DNA of 64,000 nucleotides, taken from contig JAOTXU010000008.1 in assembly GCA_029862165.1 (NCBI GenBank), positions 80,779 to 144,778 on the forward strand, in the 5' to 3' direction. Below the pieces are notes generated by a model. The model saw only the letters and a program-made list of their open reading frames with translations. It had not been told where the DNA came from and made no database searches. Within the stretch, counting starts at the first letter, position 1. Every line of letters begins with the position of its first letter. Shown here in pieces: positions 9,509 through 16,632 of this stretch. A program made the position numbers and the translations under genes. The DNA is from Gammaproteobacteria bacterium. GTDB lineage: Bacteria > Pseudomonadota > Gammaproteobacteria > Steroidobacterales > JABDKV01.

Positions 9509-10249
9509 ATGAACGAACGATCCGCGGCAGTGGTCTTCGATTCGGTCACGAAGTCATTCGACGGCCGCCCCGTGATATCGAAAATTTCATTGGCACTTCC
9601 TGCGCAGCGTGTTACCGCGATCGTTGGCGAGAGCGGCAGCGGCAAGTCCACGTTGCTGGAGCACATCAACGGTCTGCATCGACCGGATGATGGAACCGTG
9701 ACGGTTCTTGATCAGCGGATTGACTATTCCGCCGTGAGTGAATTGCGCAAGCGCATCGGCTATGCCGTGCAGGGCGTCGGTTTGTTTCCACATCTGAGCG
9801 CCGGAGACAACACCGATCTGTTGGCGCAACTCAACAACTGGGGCCCCCAACGCATCGTCGAACGCAGGCAACGATTAATGCGCTTGATGGAACTGGAACC
9901 GGAACTGGCCAGCCGCTTTCCTCATCAGTTGTCGGGTGGGCAACAACAACGTTTTGGTCTGTGCCGGGCAATGATGTTGGAACCGCCGTTGCTGTTATTG
10001 GACGAACCGTTTTCCGGCGTCGATCCTATTACCCGTCTGGGCATCCACCGCGAATTCCTGCAGTTACAAGAAACTGAACCGACAACGGTCGTCCTGGTAA
10101 CCCATGACTTACGCGAGGCGCAGAAGCTGGCGCAGTACCTGGTAATCATCCGCGCCGGCCGTATTGTGCAGTCCGGCCCCACCGCGGAGCTTATTGCCGC
10201 GCCGGGCGACGACTACGTTGCCAGATTGTTCCGGGAACACCTGCAATGA
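9509..10249 (+). CDS. ABC transporter ATP-binding protein (osmoprotectant/ergothioneine-type importer)
   Basis: About 246 residues. Walker A is GESGSGKST, the signature motif is LSGGQQQRFGLCRAMM, Walker B is LLLLDEPFSGVD, and the H-loop is VLVTHDLREAQ. It energises import by the fused permease/binding protein encoded next, whose ATG overlaps its stop by four bases (10246-10249). OpuCA/ProV-type ATPases often carry C-terminal CBS domains. This protein ends shortly after the ATPase core, so it lacks them and with them that osmosensory element. The ATG at 9509 directly precedes the conserved VVFDSVTKSFDG. An upstream in-frame ATG at 9464 would add 15 unconserved residues. Confidence 0.85.
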   Translation: MNERSAAVVFDSVTKSFDGRPVISKISLALPAQRVTAIVGESGSGKSTLLEHINGLHRPDDGTVTVLDQRIDYSAVSELRKRIGYAVQGVGLFPHLSAGDNTDLLAQLNNWGPQRIVERRQRLMRLMELEPELASRFPHQLSGGQQQRFGLCRAMMLEPPLLLLDEPFSGVDPITRLGIHREFLQLQETEPTTVVLVTHDLREAQKLAQYLVIIRAGRIVQSGPTAELIAAPGDDYVARLFREHLQ

Positions 10250-11712
10250 AGCAGCTTGCCGCATTTATCCTCTTGTGTGCGCTGTGTCTGCCGGCGGCGG
10301 GCGAACGAATTGTCGTGGGTAGCAAGACGTTTACTGAAAGTTATTTGCTAGCCGAAATAATGTCACAACTGCTCGAGGCATCTGGCTACGAGGTTGAACG
10401 GAAATATGGTTTTGGCGGCACGCTGGTGTGCTATCAGGCGCTGGTTAACGGCGAGATCGATGTTTATCCTGAATATACAGGCACCATCAGTGAAACCATT
10501 CTGCACCTGGATCCCAATCCGAGTCCCGCCGAAGTCGACGCCGCACTCTCGGCCATCGGGCTGCAGACCCTTACACCGATTGGCTTTAATAACACTTATG
10601 CAATAGCAGCTGGCCCGGAATTGGCGACCCGTTTGGGATTACAAAAAATTTCTGACCTGGGCGCACATCCGCAACTGCGGTTGGGCTTTAGTCACGAGTT
10701 TCGCGACCGTGACGATGGTTGGCCCGGTCTGGCCGGCGCTTATGGCCTTAACATGCCCACCCGTGGCATCGAGCACGGTTTGGCTTACCGGGCGATAGCA
10801 GACGGCAGTATCGATATTACCGATGCCTATTCCACCGATGGTGATATCGCGCGTTATCAACTGGTTCTTCTGGACGACGACCGGCAGTTCTTTCCCCGCT
10901 ATGACGCGCTGGCACTGGCCCGGCGCGCATTGCCGTCTGTAGCATTAACACAACTGGAGCGCCTGGCCGGGCAGATAGATGACGCCAAAATGCGGCAACT
11001 AAACAGCAGCGTCGTTGTGGAAAAAAAGGACATTGCGGTAGTCGCCCGGACTTTTCTCGCGACCAGCGGCCTGGTGGAAAATCGAACAGGTGCCATTGCT
11101 GACAACGCCTGGCGCCGATTGCTGCGCAATATTGTGCGGCATTTACAACTGACTGTGATTGCTTTGTTGCTTGCCTGTCTGGTCGGTGTGCCGGTTGCAA
11201 TTCTTATCCACCGCTCCACGCTTGCCTCCGGTGGCGTGCTCTATGTGGCCGGTTTGCTACAGACTATACCGTCGATTGCCCTTCTTGCTCTGATGATTCC
11301 CTTGTTTGGGGTCGGTGTGTTCCCGGCAATTATTGCCTTATTTCTTTATTCGTTATTGCCGATCCTGCGTAACACCACTACCGCGTTAAAGAGCATCGAC
11401 CCAGTATTGCGACGTGTCGCAACGGGCATGGGTCTGACGACAACCCAGCAAGTGAAACACGTCATTTTCCCGCTGGCCATGCCAAACGTGTTGGCCGGTA
11501 TACGCACTGCGGCAATTATCAGTATCGGTACGGCGACGCTGGCGGCATTTATCGGTGCCGGTGGCTTGGGCGAACCGATCGTGACCGGGCTGGCACTAAA
11601 CGACACCAACCTTATATTACAGGGCGCTATTCCGGCGGCGCTGCTTGCGCTGGGCACCGAAATATTATTCGAGTTGATCGAGCGGCGGCTGATTCCGGCT
11701 CATCTGCGCTAG
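10246..11712 (+). CDS. Fused substrate-binding protein and permease of osmoprotectant/ergothioneine-class ABC importer
   Basis: 488 residues. Residues 1-18 form a signal peptide or first membrane anchor (LAAFILLCALCLPAAG). Residues about 20-285 are an OpuAC/EgtU-type binding domain starting IVVGSKTFTESYLLAEIMSQ, with VYPEYTGT. Residues about 295-488 are a BPD-type permease with the ATPase-contact loop near GMGLTTTQQVKHVIFPLAMP and the helix ending AAFIGAGGLGEP. The binding domain comes first, whereas the well-studied EgtU/OpuFB fusions place it after the permease. Substrates of this class are compatible solutes, choline derivatives or ergothioneine, and the true ligand is not evident. It forms an operon with the upstream ATPase (4-base overlap). 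Confidence 0.85.
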   Translation: MKQLAAFILLCALCLPAAGERIVVGSKTFTESYLLAEIMSQLLEASGYEVERKYGFGGTLVCYQALVNGEIDVYPEYTGTISETILHLDPNPSPAEVDAALSAIGLQTLTPIGFNNTYAIAAGPELATRLGLQKISDLGAHPQLRLGFSHEFRDRDDGWPGLAGAYGLNMPTRGIEHGLAYRAIADGSIDITDAYSTDGDIARYQLVLLDDDRQFFPRYDALALARRALPSVALTQLERLAGQIDDAKMRQLNSSVVVEKKDIAVVARTFLATSGLVENRTGAIADNAWRRLLRNIVRHLQLTVIALLLACLVGVPVAILIHRSTLASGGVLYVAGLLQTIPSIALLALMIPLFGVGVFPAIIALFLYSLLPILRNTTTALKSIDPVLRRVATGMGLTTTQQVKHVIFPLAMPNVLAGIRTAAIISIGTATLAAFIGAGGLGEPIVTGLALNDTNLILQGAIPAALLALGTEILFELIERRLIPAHLR

Positions 11713-11759
11713 TACCTCTGGCTGATATTACCGCTGGAATGAACAACGTCAGCGATACG

Positions 11760-12221
11760 CTATTCGATGCGGTTTTCGATGTCGGCCAGCAAAACCATCA
11801 GCTCGCGCAGACGTGCTTTGCCGACACGTTTCTCGATGCCCGCATAGATTGCCTCAGATTCTGGGGCAACTGAGGAAAACTTTGCGCGTCCGGAGGGCGT
11901 TAAAGAAATCAGGGAGCGCCGCTGGTCGCCTGCCACTGTTTCACGACTGATTAACCCATCGGTTTCCAAACGCTTGAGTATTCGCGTCAGACTCGGGGCA
12001 AGCAATACTGAGCGGCTCGCCAGCTCGCTCGTCTCGATACGTTCTTGCTCGGCAAGCACGCGGATGACTCGCCATTGCTGTTCGGTCAAACCGTGTTCCC
12101 GCAAAGAGGGCCGGAATTGATTCATGGCTGCTTCTCTGACTTTGAGCAGTGCCATCGGCAACGAGCGACTGATTCTGCGCATCGGTAGCGTGTTTTCGGA
12201 TTTGTTGCGGTGCTTTGCCAT
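11760..12221 (-). CDS. hpaR: Homoprotocatechuate degradation regulator, MarR family
   Basis: 153 residues with a MarR winged-helix fold. The dimerisation/N-terminal helix is SRSLPMALLKVREAAMNQFRPSLREHGLTEQQWRVIRVL, the HTH is TSELASRSVLLAPSLTRILKRLETDGLI, and the wing is DQRRSLISLTPSGRAKF. This closely follows the HpaR subgroup, which represses 4-hydroxyphenylacetate/homoprotocatechuate genes until the aromatic ligand binds. It is the last gene of the minus-strand arm of the catabolic cluster. The perfect palindrome at 14334-14357 between the two arms is its probable operator. An internal ATG at codon 14 (MRRISRSLP) is a plausible alternative start. A C-rich palindrome and the tandem array lie directly upstream. 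Confidence 0.88.
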   Translation of the reverse strand: MAKHRNKSENTLPMRRISRSLPMALLKVREAAMNQFRPSLREHGLTEQQWRVIRVLAEQERIETSELASRSVLLAPSLTRILKRLETDGLISRETVAGDQRRSLISLTPSGRAKFSSVAPESEAIYAGIEKRVGKARLRELMVLLADIENRIE

Positions 12222-12247
12222 TACGCCGGGTCAGCCCCTCCCCCTAA

Positions 12248-12270
12248 CCCCCTCCCCGAAGGGGAGGGGG
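12248..12270. repeat. C-rich perfect palindrome (dispersed family)
   Basis: CCCCCTCCCC (12248-12257) and GGGGAGGGGG (12261-12270) form a perfect 10-base stem around GAA, followed by AATAA. The same design occurs at 17738-17760, 17917-17939 and 51400-51422. All copies are intergenic. This one lies 26 bases from the hpaR start codon, so it would be in the hpaR leader if hpaR is transcribed with the genes upstream. Confidence 0.75.
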
Positions 12271-12276
12271 AATAAG

Positions 12277-12540
12277 ATTTTGCCCGCCCCGATTGAGGAA
12301 TTCGCCCGCCCCGATTGAGGAGTTGGGGAATAGGAATTCGCCCGCCCGATTGAGGAGTTGGGGAATAGGAATTCGCCCGCCCGATTGAGGAGTTGGGGAA
12401 TAGGAATTGGCCCGCCCCTATTGAGGAATTCGCGCGCCCGATTGAGGAGTTGGGGAATAGGAATTCGCGCGCCCGATTGAGGAGTTGGGGAATAGGAATT
12501 CGCCCGCCCGATTGGGGAGACAGGGAATAGGAATTCGCTC
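12277..12540. repeat. Tandem array of a 35-bp unit
   Basis: Copies start with AATTCG (one AATTGG) at 12299, 12335, 12370, 12405, 12427, 12462, 12497 and 12532. Spacings are 36, 35, 35, 22, 35, 35 and 35. Each full unit has the core CGCCCGCCCGATTGAGG and then AGTTGGGGAATAGG. The 22-base unit, and the partial one before 12299, lack this second half. Variants include CGCGCG for CGCCCG. The array fills almost the whole gap between the FAA-hydrolase gene and hpaR and follows the C-rich palindrome. The unit is free of stops in several minus-strand frames, which produces spurious long open frames. No spacer variation of the CRISPR kind exists. Confidence 0.9.
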
Positions 12541-12552
12541 CCACGTGAAATT

Positions 12553-13416
12553 TCAGGGCGTGTGTTCTGCTTCAACTTGATTACGCAAAATGCCGATGCC
12601 GGGCACTTCAACCTCAACGACATCACCGGGACGCAGGTATTTTGGCGGATCAAAGCGCGCGCCGGCGCCATTTGGCGTTCCTGTGGCAATAATGTCGCCG
12701 GGTTTGAGCCGATAAAATGTGGATAAATAACTGATCAGATAACGCAATGGGAACAGCATACTGTCTGTCGTGTCGTTCTGACGCTCCTCGCCATTAACAC
12801 GCGTGATCACCTGCAACTCGCCCATGGGGTCGAGTTCGTCCGGCGTGACGAGCCACGGTCCCAGAGCGCCGCTGTGCTCGAAATTCTTGCCCTGTGTCAC
12901 ATTGAATTTTGCGTGACGCAGAAAATCGCGCAGCGAACCCTCGTTCATGATTGTCAGACCGGCCACGTACTCTTGCGCCTTTGCCTCGGGAATACGGCGA
13001 CCCTCCTTGCCAATCACAATGACGATCTCGCCTTCGTAATCGAGTTGATCCGATTCGGGCGGATCGATAATCGGCTGCTCGTGTCCCACCAGCGACTCGC
13101 GTGTACGCATAAATACGCTGGGATATTGCGGTGGTTTGGAGCCGTCTTTATATTCTTCGTTGCGATTAGCGTAGTTCACACCGATGCAGATTACTTTTTC
13201 GGGGTTCGGAATTGTCGGCAGATAGTCGATGTCGGCCAGACTAAAGTCCGGAGATGTTCTGCTGGCCAGTTGAGCCAGATCCCCCAGAGCGCCAGCACGT
13301 ATGGCCGCGCGCAGGTCGGCAAAGTCGGGGCAATGCGTGCCCAGATCGACCACGCCACCTTCAACCAAAGCGCCGAATCTTGCCGCGCCGCCGTGTCGAA
13401 AACTTAAAAACTTCAT
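12553..13416 (-). CDS. Fumarylacetoacetate hydrolase family protein (HpaG-like decarboxylase/isomerase candidate)
   Basis: 287 residues. An N-terminal small domain (MKFLSFRHGGAARFGALVEGG) precedes the FAH catalytic fold. The metal-binding segment is DQLDYEGEIVIVIGKEGRRI, and later PMGELQVITRVNGE and GDIIATGTPNGAG are strong family markers. In the homoprotocatechuate pathway two members of this fold act in sequence, the decarboxylase/isomerase HpaG and the hydratase HpaH. Only this one is present, so it could be HpaG. Its start codon overlaps the stop of the DapA-family gene by four bases (ATGA at 13413-13416), indicating tight coupling. Fumarylpyruvate- or acylpyruvate-type activity cannot be excluded from sequence alone. 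Confidence 0.8.
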   Translation of the reverse strand: MKFLSFRHGGAARFGALVEGGVVDLGTHCPDFADLRAAIRAGALGDLAQLASRTSPDFSLADIDYLPTIPNPEKVICIGVNYANRNEEYKDGSKPPQYPSVFMRTRESLVGHEQPIIDPPESDQLDYEGEIVIVIGKEGRRIPEAKAQEYVAGLTIMNEGSLRDFLRHAKFNVTQGKNFEHSGALGPWLVTPDELDPMGELQVITRVNGEERQNDTTDSMLFPLRYLISYLSTFYRLKPGDIIATGTPNGAGARFDPPKYLRPGDVVEVEVPGIGILRNQVEAEHTP

Positions 13417-14306
13417 AACAAACCTGCTCTTTCGAGCACCCCGTCTAGTCTCTTTTCCAATTCAGGCGTGGCCGGCATCATAGGTAATCGATGCTCATTG
13501 GCCGGAATGATGCCGAGTTTCTTCATCATGTATTTCATCGGGATCGGATTGGTGTCATAGAACACTGCCTGATTCACCTCAAGCAGTCGGTCGTGTAACG
13601 CCCGGCCACCCGCCAGGTCACCCTTCCAAACGGCCTCCGCCATTTCTACGAGTACTTCCGGCCGCAGATTTCCGACCGCATTCATCAGTCCGCAAGCGCC
13701 GATACTCATCATCGGGAACGACAGCTCTTCGAGTCCGACAAAAATACGAAAATCTCCGCCCAATGCATCCAGACATTCGGTGACAAACCCGAGATCGTTG
13801 ACAGCGTGCTTCATGCCGACGAATGTTGGTGACTTCTCACGCAGCGTCCTCATCGTGTCTAACGTGACGCTAACGGCGGTGCGACCGGGAATATGATAAA
13901 TCATCCACGGCGTGTCGTGTGTAGCGGCAAGTTTCAGGTAGTACTGAATCAAACCGCGTTGTGGCGGACGGATGTAGTAAGGCGTGACTATGAGCAACGC
14001 ATCGACACCGGCGTTCACGGCGTGCTTCGTCAGGTAGTCAGATTCGGCCAATGACTGAGACCCGGTCGCGGCGACGATGGGAACCTTTCCCTTCGCGGCT
14101 TCGATCGCTGTATCCACCAAACGATTGCGCTCCTCAACTGTCAGGGTCGATGGCTCAGAAGTCGTGCCATTGACGAGGATGCCGTGAGTCCCCCGGCTGA
14201 TCTGAAATTCCACCAGGCCTGCATAGGCCTGGTAGTCCACCTCACCATCACTAAAAGGGGTGATGAGAGGCGGGATAGAACCCTTGATATTGCTGACATC
14301 CTGCAT
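13413..14306 (-). CDS. DapA-family class I aldolase (candidate 4-hydroxy-2-oxoheptanedioate aldolase or hydratase-aldolase)
   Basis: About 297 residues from the ATG at 14306, which has GGAG eight bases upstream. An ATG at 14321 would add five residues. The TIM-barrel features of dihydrodipicolinate synthase relatives are all present: GSIPPLITPF, NGTTSEPSTLT, the tyrosine in IYHIPGRT (residue 137) and the Schiff-base lysine in FVGMKHAV (residue 166). Genuine lysine-biosynthesis DapA is unlikely, because the gene sits in a catabolic operon with an FAA hydrolase and hpaR. Relatives include pyruvate aldolases and the hydratase-aldolase NahE. Here it plausibly produces pyruvate and succinate semialdehyde from the C7 intermediate. 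The exact reaction is inference. Confidence 0.75.
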   Translation of the reverse strand: MQDVSNIKGSIPPLITPFSDGEVDYQAYAGLVEFQISRGTHGILVNGTTSEPSTLTVEERNRLVDTAIEAAKGKVPIVAATGSQSLAESDYLTKHAVNAGVDALLIVTPYYIRPPQRGLIQYYLKLAATHDTPWMIYHIPGRTAVSVTLDTMRTLREKSPTFVGMKHAVNDLGFVTECLDALGGDFRIFVGLEELSFPMMSIGACGLMNAVGNLRPEVLVEMAEAVWKGDLAGGRALHDRLLEVNQAVFYDTNPIPMKYMMKKLGIIPANEHRLPMMPATPELEKRLDGVLERAGLL

Positions 14307-14324
14307 AGCGGCTCCATTCATAGC

Positions 14325-14365
14325 TTGACGGCTATATACTTAACATGTTAAGTATATCAGGTCAA
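14325..14365. promoter_or_regulatory. Divergent control region with 24-bp perfect palindrome, probable HpaR operator
   Basis: The stretch 14334-14357 is a perfect 24-base palindrome with the core TTAACATGTTAA. It lies in the gap between the two divergent catabolic arms (start codons at 14306 or 14321, and 14385). TTGACG at 14325-14330 on the plus strand and TTGACC on the minus strand (complement of 14360-14365) face inwards at nearly equal distances from the centre. They look like -35 boxes of two face-to-face promoters with the operator occupying both spacers. MarR proteins typically bind such palindromes and block polymerase. Assignment to HpaR rests on its presence in the same cluster. Confidence 0.75.
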
Positions 14366-14384
14366 CCACTGCTGGATAATCGCA

Positions 14385-14786
14385 ATGCCCCACCAGATCA
14401 TTGAGTACTCGGCCAACCTGGACGATCGCCTCGACGTGCAGGATTTAGTCGATACGATGCACCATACCGCGGCAACCTGCGGCGTTTTCCCGCTGGCCGG
14501 GATTCGCACCCGGGCAGTACGGCGGGCGTATTACCATATCGCAGATGGTCACCCGGACAACACGTTTGTGAACGTCTATATGCGCATTGCACCGCGTCCG
14601 GAAGAGCTGCGCAAAAAGGCAGGGGATATTCTGTTTGATGCGCTTTGTGCTTACCTGAAACCACTGCAGGACAAAATGCCATTGGCAATCTCGTTTGAGA
14701 TTCAGCAGTTGAACCCCGATCGGCGCCGCAAAAACAATCTGCGTGAATATATGAAGGAGCGCGGCAGTTACGTGCAGGAGCAATGA
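14385..14786 (+). CDS. hpaF: 5-carboxymethyl-2-hydroxymuconate delta-isomerase
   Basis: 133 residues of the CHMI branch of the tautomerase superfamily. Proline follows the initiator methionine (MPHQIIEYSANLDD), so Pro1 becomes the catalytic base after methionine removal. Conserved segments GVFPLAGIRTRAV, YHIADGHPDNTFVNVYMRI and the C-terminal REYMKERG match the family, and length is normal (about 126-135). It converts 5-carboxymethyl-2-hydroxymuconate to its oxo isomer in homoprotocatechuate meta-cleavage. First gene of the plus-strand arm, directly behind the palindromic operator. The hpaE start follows one base after its stop. Confidence 0.9.
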   Translation: MPHQIIEYSANLDDRLDVQDLVDTMHHTAATCGVFPLAGIRTRAVRRAYYHIADGHPDNTFVNVYMRIAPRPEELRKKAGDILFDALCAYLKPLQDKMPLAISFEIQQLNPDRRRKNNLREYMKERGSYVQEQ

Positions 14787-14787
14787 G

Positions 14788-16314
14788 ATGAGCACCGACT
14801 TCGAAAAAAACATCGCCGACGCCGAGGCGTTGCTGAACCCCTTTCGAAAAAACACGCTCGGTCACTTTGTCGACGGAAAATCGACTATCGGCAGCTCGGG
14901 CAAGACTTTCGAAAATGTTTCGCCTGTGAATAATGAATCAATCGGGCAAGTCGCTGCCGGCGATGCTCAGGAAGTTGACGCCGCGTGCAAGTCCGCTGCG
15001 GCCGCGTTTCCGGCATGGAAAGCGATGAAAGGCGGCGAGCGGCGCAAGCTGCTTAACAACGTCGCCGATGCTATTGAAGCCCGTTCACGGGATATTTCAC
15101 TGGTCGAAAGCCTGGACACCGGTCAGCCGATCCGTTTCATGGGCAAGGCGGCAATCCGTGGTGCAGCAAACTTCCGCTTCTTTGCCGATCGTGCCCCGGA
15201 CGCGCGCAATGGCCAGGCGCTACCACAGGATGAACACATCAACTACACGACGCGCCAACCGATCGGGCCGGTTGGTGTGATCACGCCCTGGAATACACCG
15301 TTCATGTTGTCAACGTGGAAGATTGCCCCGGCGCTTGCCGCTGGCTGCACCGTCGTACACAAGCCGGCGGAGTTCAGCCCGTTGTCCGCAACAATGCTGG
15401 CCGAGATTTGCAGTGAGGCGGGTTTGCCCGACGGTGTGCTTAACCTGGTCAATGGGAAGGGCGAGAGCGCTGGCAAATCCCTTACCGAGCACCCGGATAT
15501 CAAAGCAATCGCTTTTGTCGGTGAATCGCGGACGGGCACGATGATTCAGGTACAAGGCGCGCCTACGCTGAAGCGTGTGCACTTCGAACTCGGTGGTAAG
15601 AACCCGGTAATCGTCTTTGATGACGCCGATCTGGACCGGGCGTTGGATGCCGCGATTTTTATGATCTATAGCCTCAATGGCGAGCGCTGCACCTCCTCCA
15701 GCCGCTTACTGGTGCAATCGACGATCTACGATGAATTCGTTGCCCGGGTCGTGGAACGTGTGAATAATTTACGCGTCGGCCATCCGCTGGACCCGGCTAC
15801 CGAAGTCGGACCGATGATTCACAAGAGTCATTTCGACAAGGTCTGTGGATATTTCGACATAGCCAAAACCGACGGTGCAACCATCGCCGCAGGGGGTCGG
15901 GAATCCGATGTCGGCGGCGGAGCGGGAAACTATCTGCAGCCAACGCTGTTCACACAGGCGCGCAACGACATGCGCATCGCTCAGGAAGAAATCTTCGGTC
16001 CTGTGCTGACCGCCATTCCGTTCGCTGATGAGGCCGACGCAATCGAGATTGCCAACGACATCGAGTATGGGTTGGCCGGCTATCTCTGGACCAACGACAT
16101 CGGCCGGGGTCACCGTATTGCCCAGGCACTCGACGCCGGTATGATTTGGGTGAACTCCGAGAACAACCGTCATCTGCCAGCACCATTTGGTGGCATGAAA
16201 GCCAGCGGTATCGGTCGTGATGGTGGTGACTACAGTTTCGATTTTTATATGGAAACAAAAAATATTTGTGTCGCACTGGGCACGCATCGGGTGCCACAGC
16301 TCGGCAAGGGCTAA
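14788..16314 (+). CDS. hpaE: 5-carboxymethyl-2-hydroxymuconate semialdehyde dehydrogenase
   Basis: 508 residues of the NAD-dependent aldehyde dehydrogenase family. The general base Glu267 is in HFELGGKNP and the catalytic Cys301 is in GERCTSSSR. The motifs GVITPWNTPFMLSTWKIAPALAAG and EEIFGPVLTAIPF are also present. In this operon it should oxidise the ring-cleavage semialdehyde of homoprotocatechuate to the muconate that HpaF isomerises. Length fits HpaE (about 488-510). GGAG precedes the ATG. Specificity is inferred from the HpaF, HpaR and dioxygenase neighbours, since sequence alone would also allow other semialdehyde dehydrogenases. Confidence 0.88.
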   Translation: MSTDFEKNIADAEALLNPFRKNTLGHFVDGKSTIGSSGKTFENVSPVNNESIGQVAAGDAQEVDAACKSAAAAFPAWKAMKGGERRKLLNNVADAIEARSRDISLVESLDTGQPIRFMGKAAIRGAANFRFFADRAPDARNGQALPQDEHINYTTRQPIGPVGVITPWNTPFMLSTWKIAPALAAGCTVVHKPAEFSPLSATMLAEICSEAGLPDGVLNLVNGKGESAGKSLTEHPDIKAIAFVGESRTGTMIQVQGAPTLKRVHFELGGKNPVIVFDDADLDRALDAAIFMIYSLNGERCTSSSRLLVQSTIYDEFVARVVERVNNLRVGHPLDPATEVGPMIHKSHFDKVCGYFDIAKTDGATIAAGGRESDVGGGAGNYLQPTLFTQARNDMRIAQEEIFGPVLTAIPFADEADAIEIANDIEYGLAGYLWTNDIGRGHRIAQALDAGMIWVNSENNRHLPAPFGGMKASGIGRDGGDYSFDFYMETKNICVALGTHRVPQLGKG

Positions 16315-16325
16315 AGAGCATTGTT

Positions 16326-16628
16326 ATGAGCCTCTACTATGTACAGAAGCTGCTCTATCAGTTGAATCGCGATTCTTATGTGCGCAAACGCTTTGACGAT
16401 GATTTTGATTTGCTGCTGGCCGAGTACGAGTTGACGCCGGAAGAAACCGAGGCAATCCGCAAACCCGACATCGGGCTACTGTATGTGCTCGGGGTCAACG
16501 GCCAGATACTGATGCACTACGCAGCAATGCGTGACTACGAGTGGGACGAATACCTGGCGGCTATGCGCAAGGGACTCAAAGATCACGGACCCGTGCGCGC
16601 CGGACTTTACGCCACGGTGTGGGAGTAG
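16326..16628 (+). CDS. LigA-type small subunit of extradiol dioxygenase
   Basis: 100 residues, all-helical in appearance: YYVQKLLYQLNRDSYVRKRF, DDFDLLLAEYELTPEETEAI and the IGLLYVLGVNGQILMHYAA segment. This is the LigA/protocatechuate 4,5-dioxygenase alpha-chain fold that caps the active site of LigB subunits. The conserved GVNGQILMH region matches the family closely. It starts at the ATG at 16326, since an earlier in-frame start lies inside hpaE. The LigB-type gene starts four bases after its stop. In this cluster the pair probably opens the ring of homoprotocatechuate. Confidence 0.85.
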   Translation: MSLYYVQKLLYQLNRDSYVRKRFDDDFDLLLAEYELTPEETEAIRKPDIGLLYVLGVNGQILMHYAAMRDYEWDEYLAAMRKGLKDHGPVRAGLYATVWE

Positions 16629-16632
16629 TGAG

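Noticed and set aside
12277..12540. CRISPR array
   Set aside because: Units are contiguous with no unique spacers, and no cas genes are present.
12221..12689. Long open frames of about 107 and 152 codons across the tandem array, repetitive Pro/Gln/Ser-rich products
   Set aside because: They arise because the 35-bp unit has no stop in several frames. One runs into the FAA-hydrolase gene on the same strand. No conserved domain, and the products are pure repeat translation.
13413..14306. Lysine-biosynthesis dapA
   Set aside because: Residues would allow it, but the tight operon with an FAA hydrolase and the HpaR-type control favours a catabolic aldolase.
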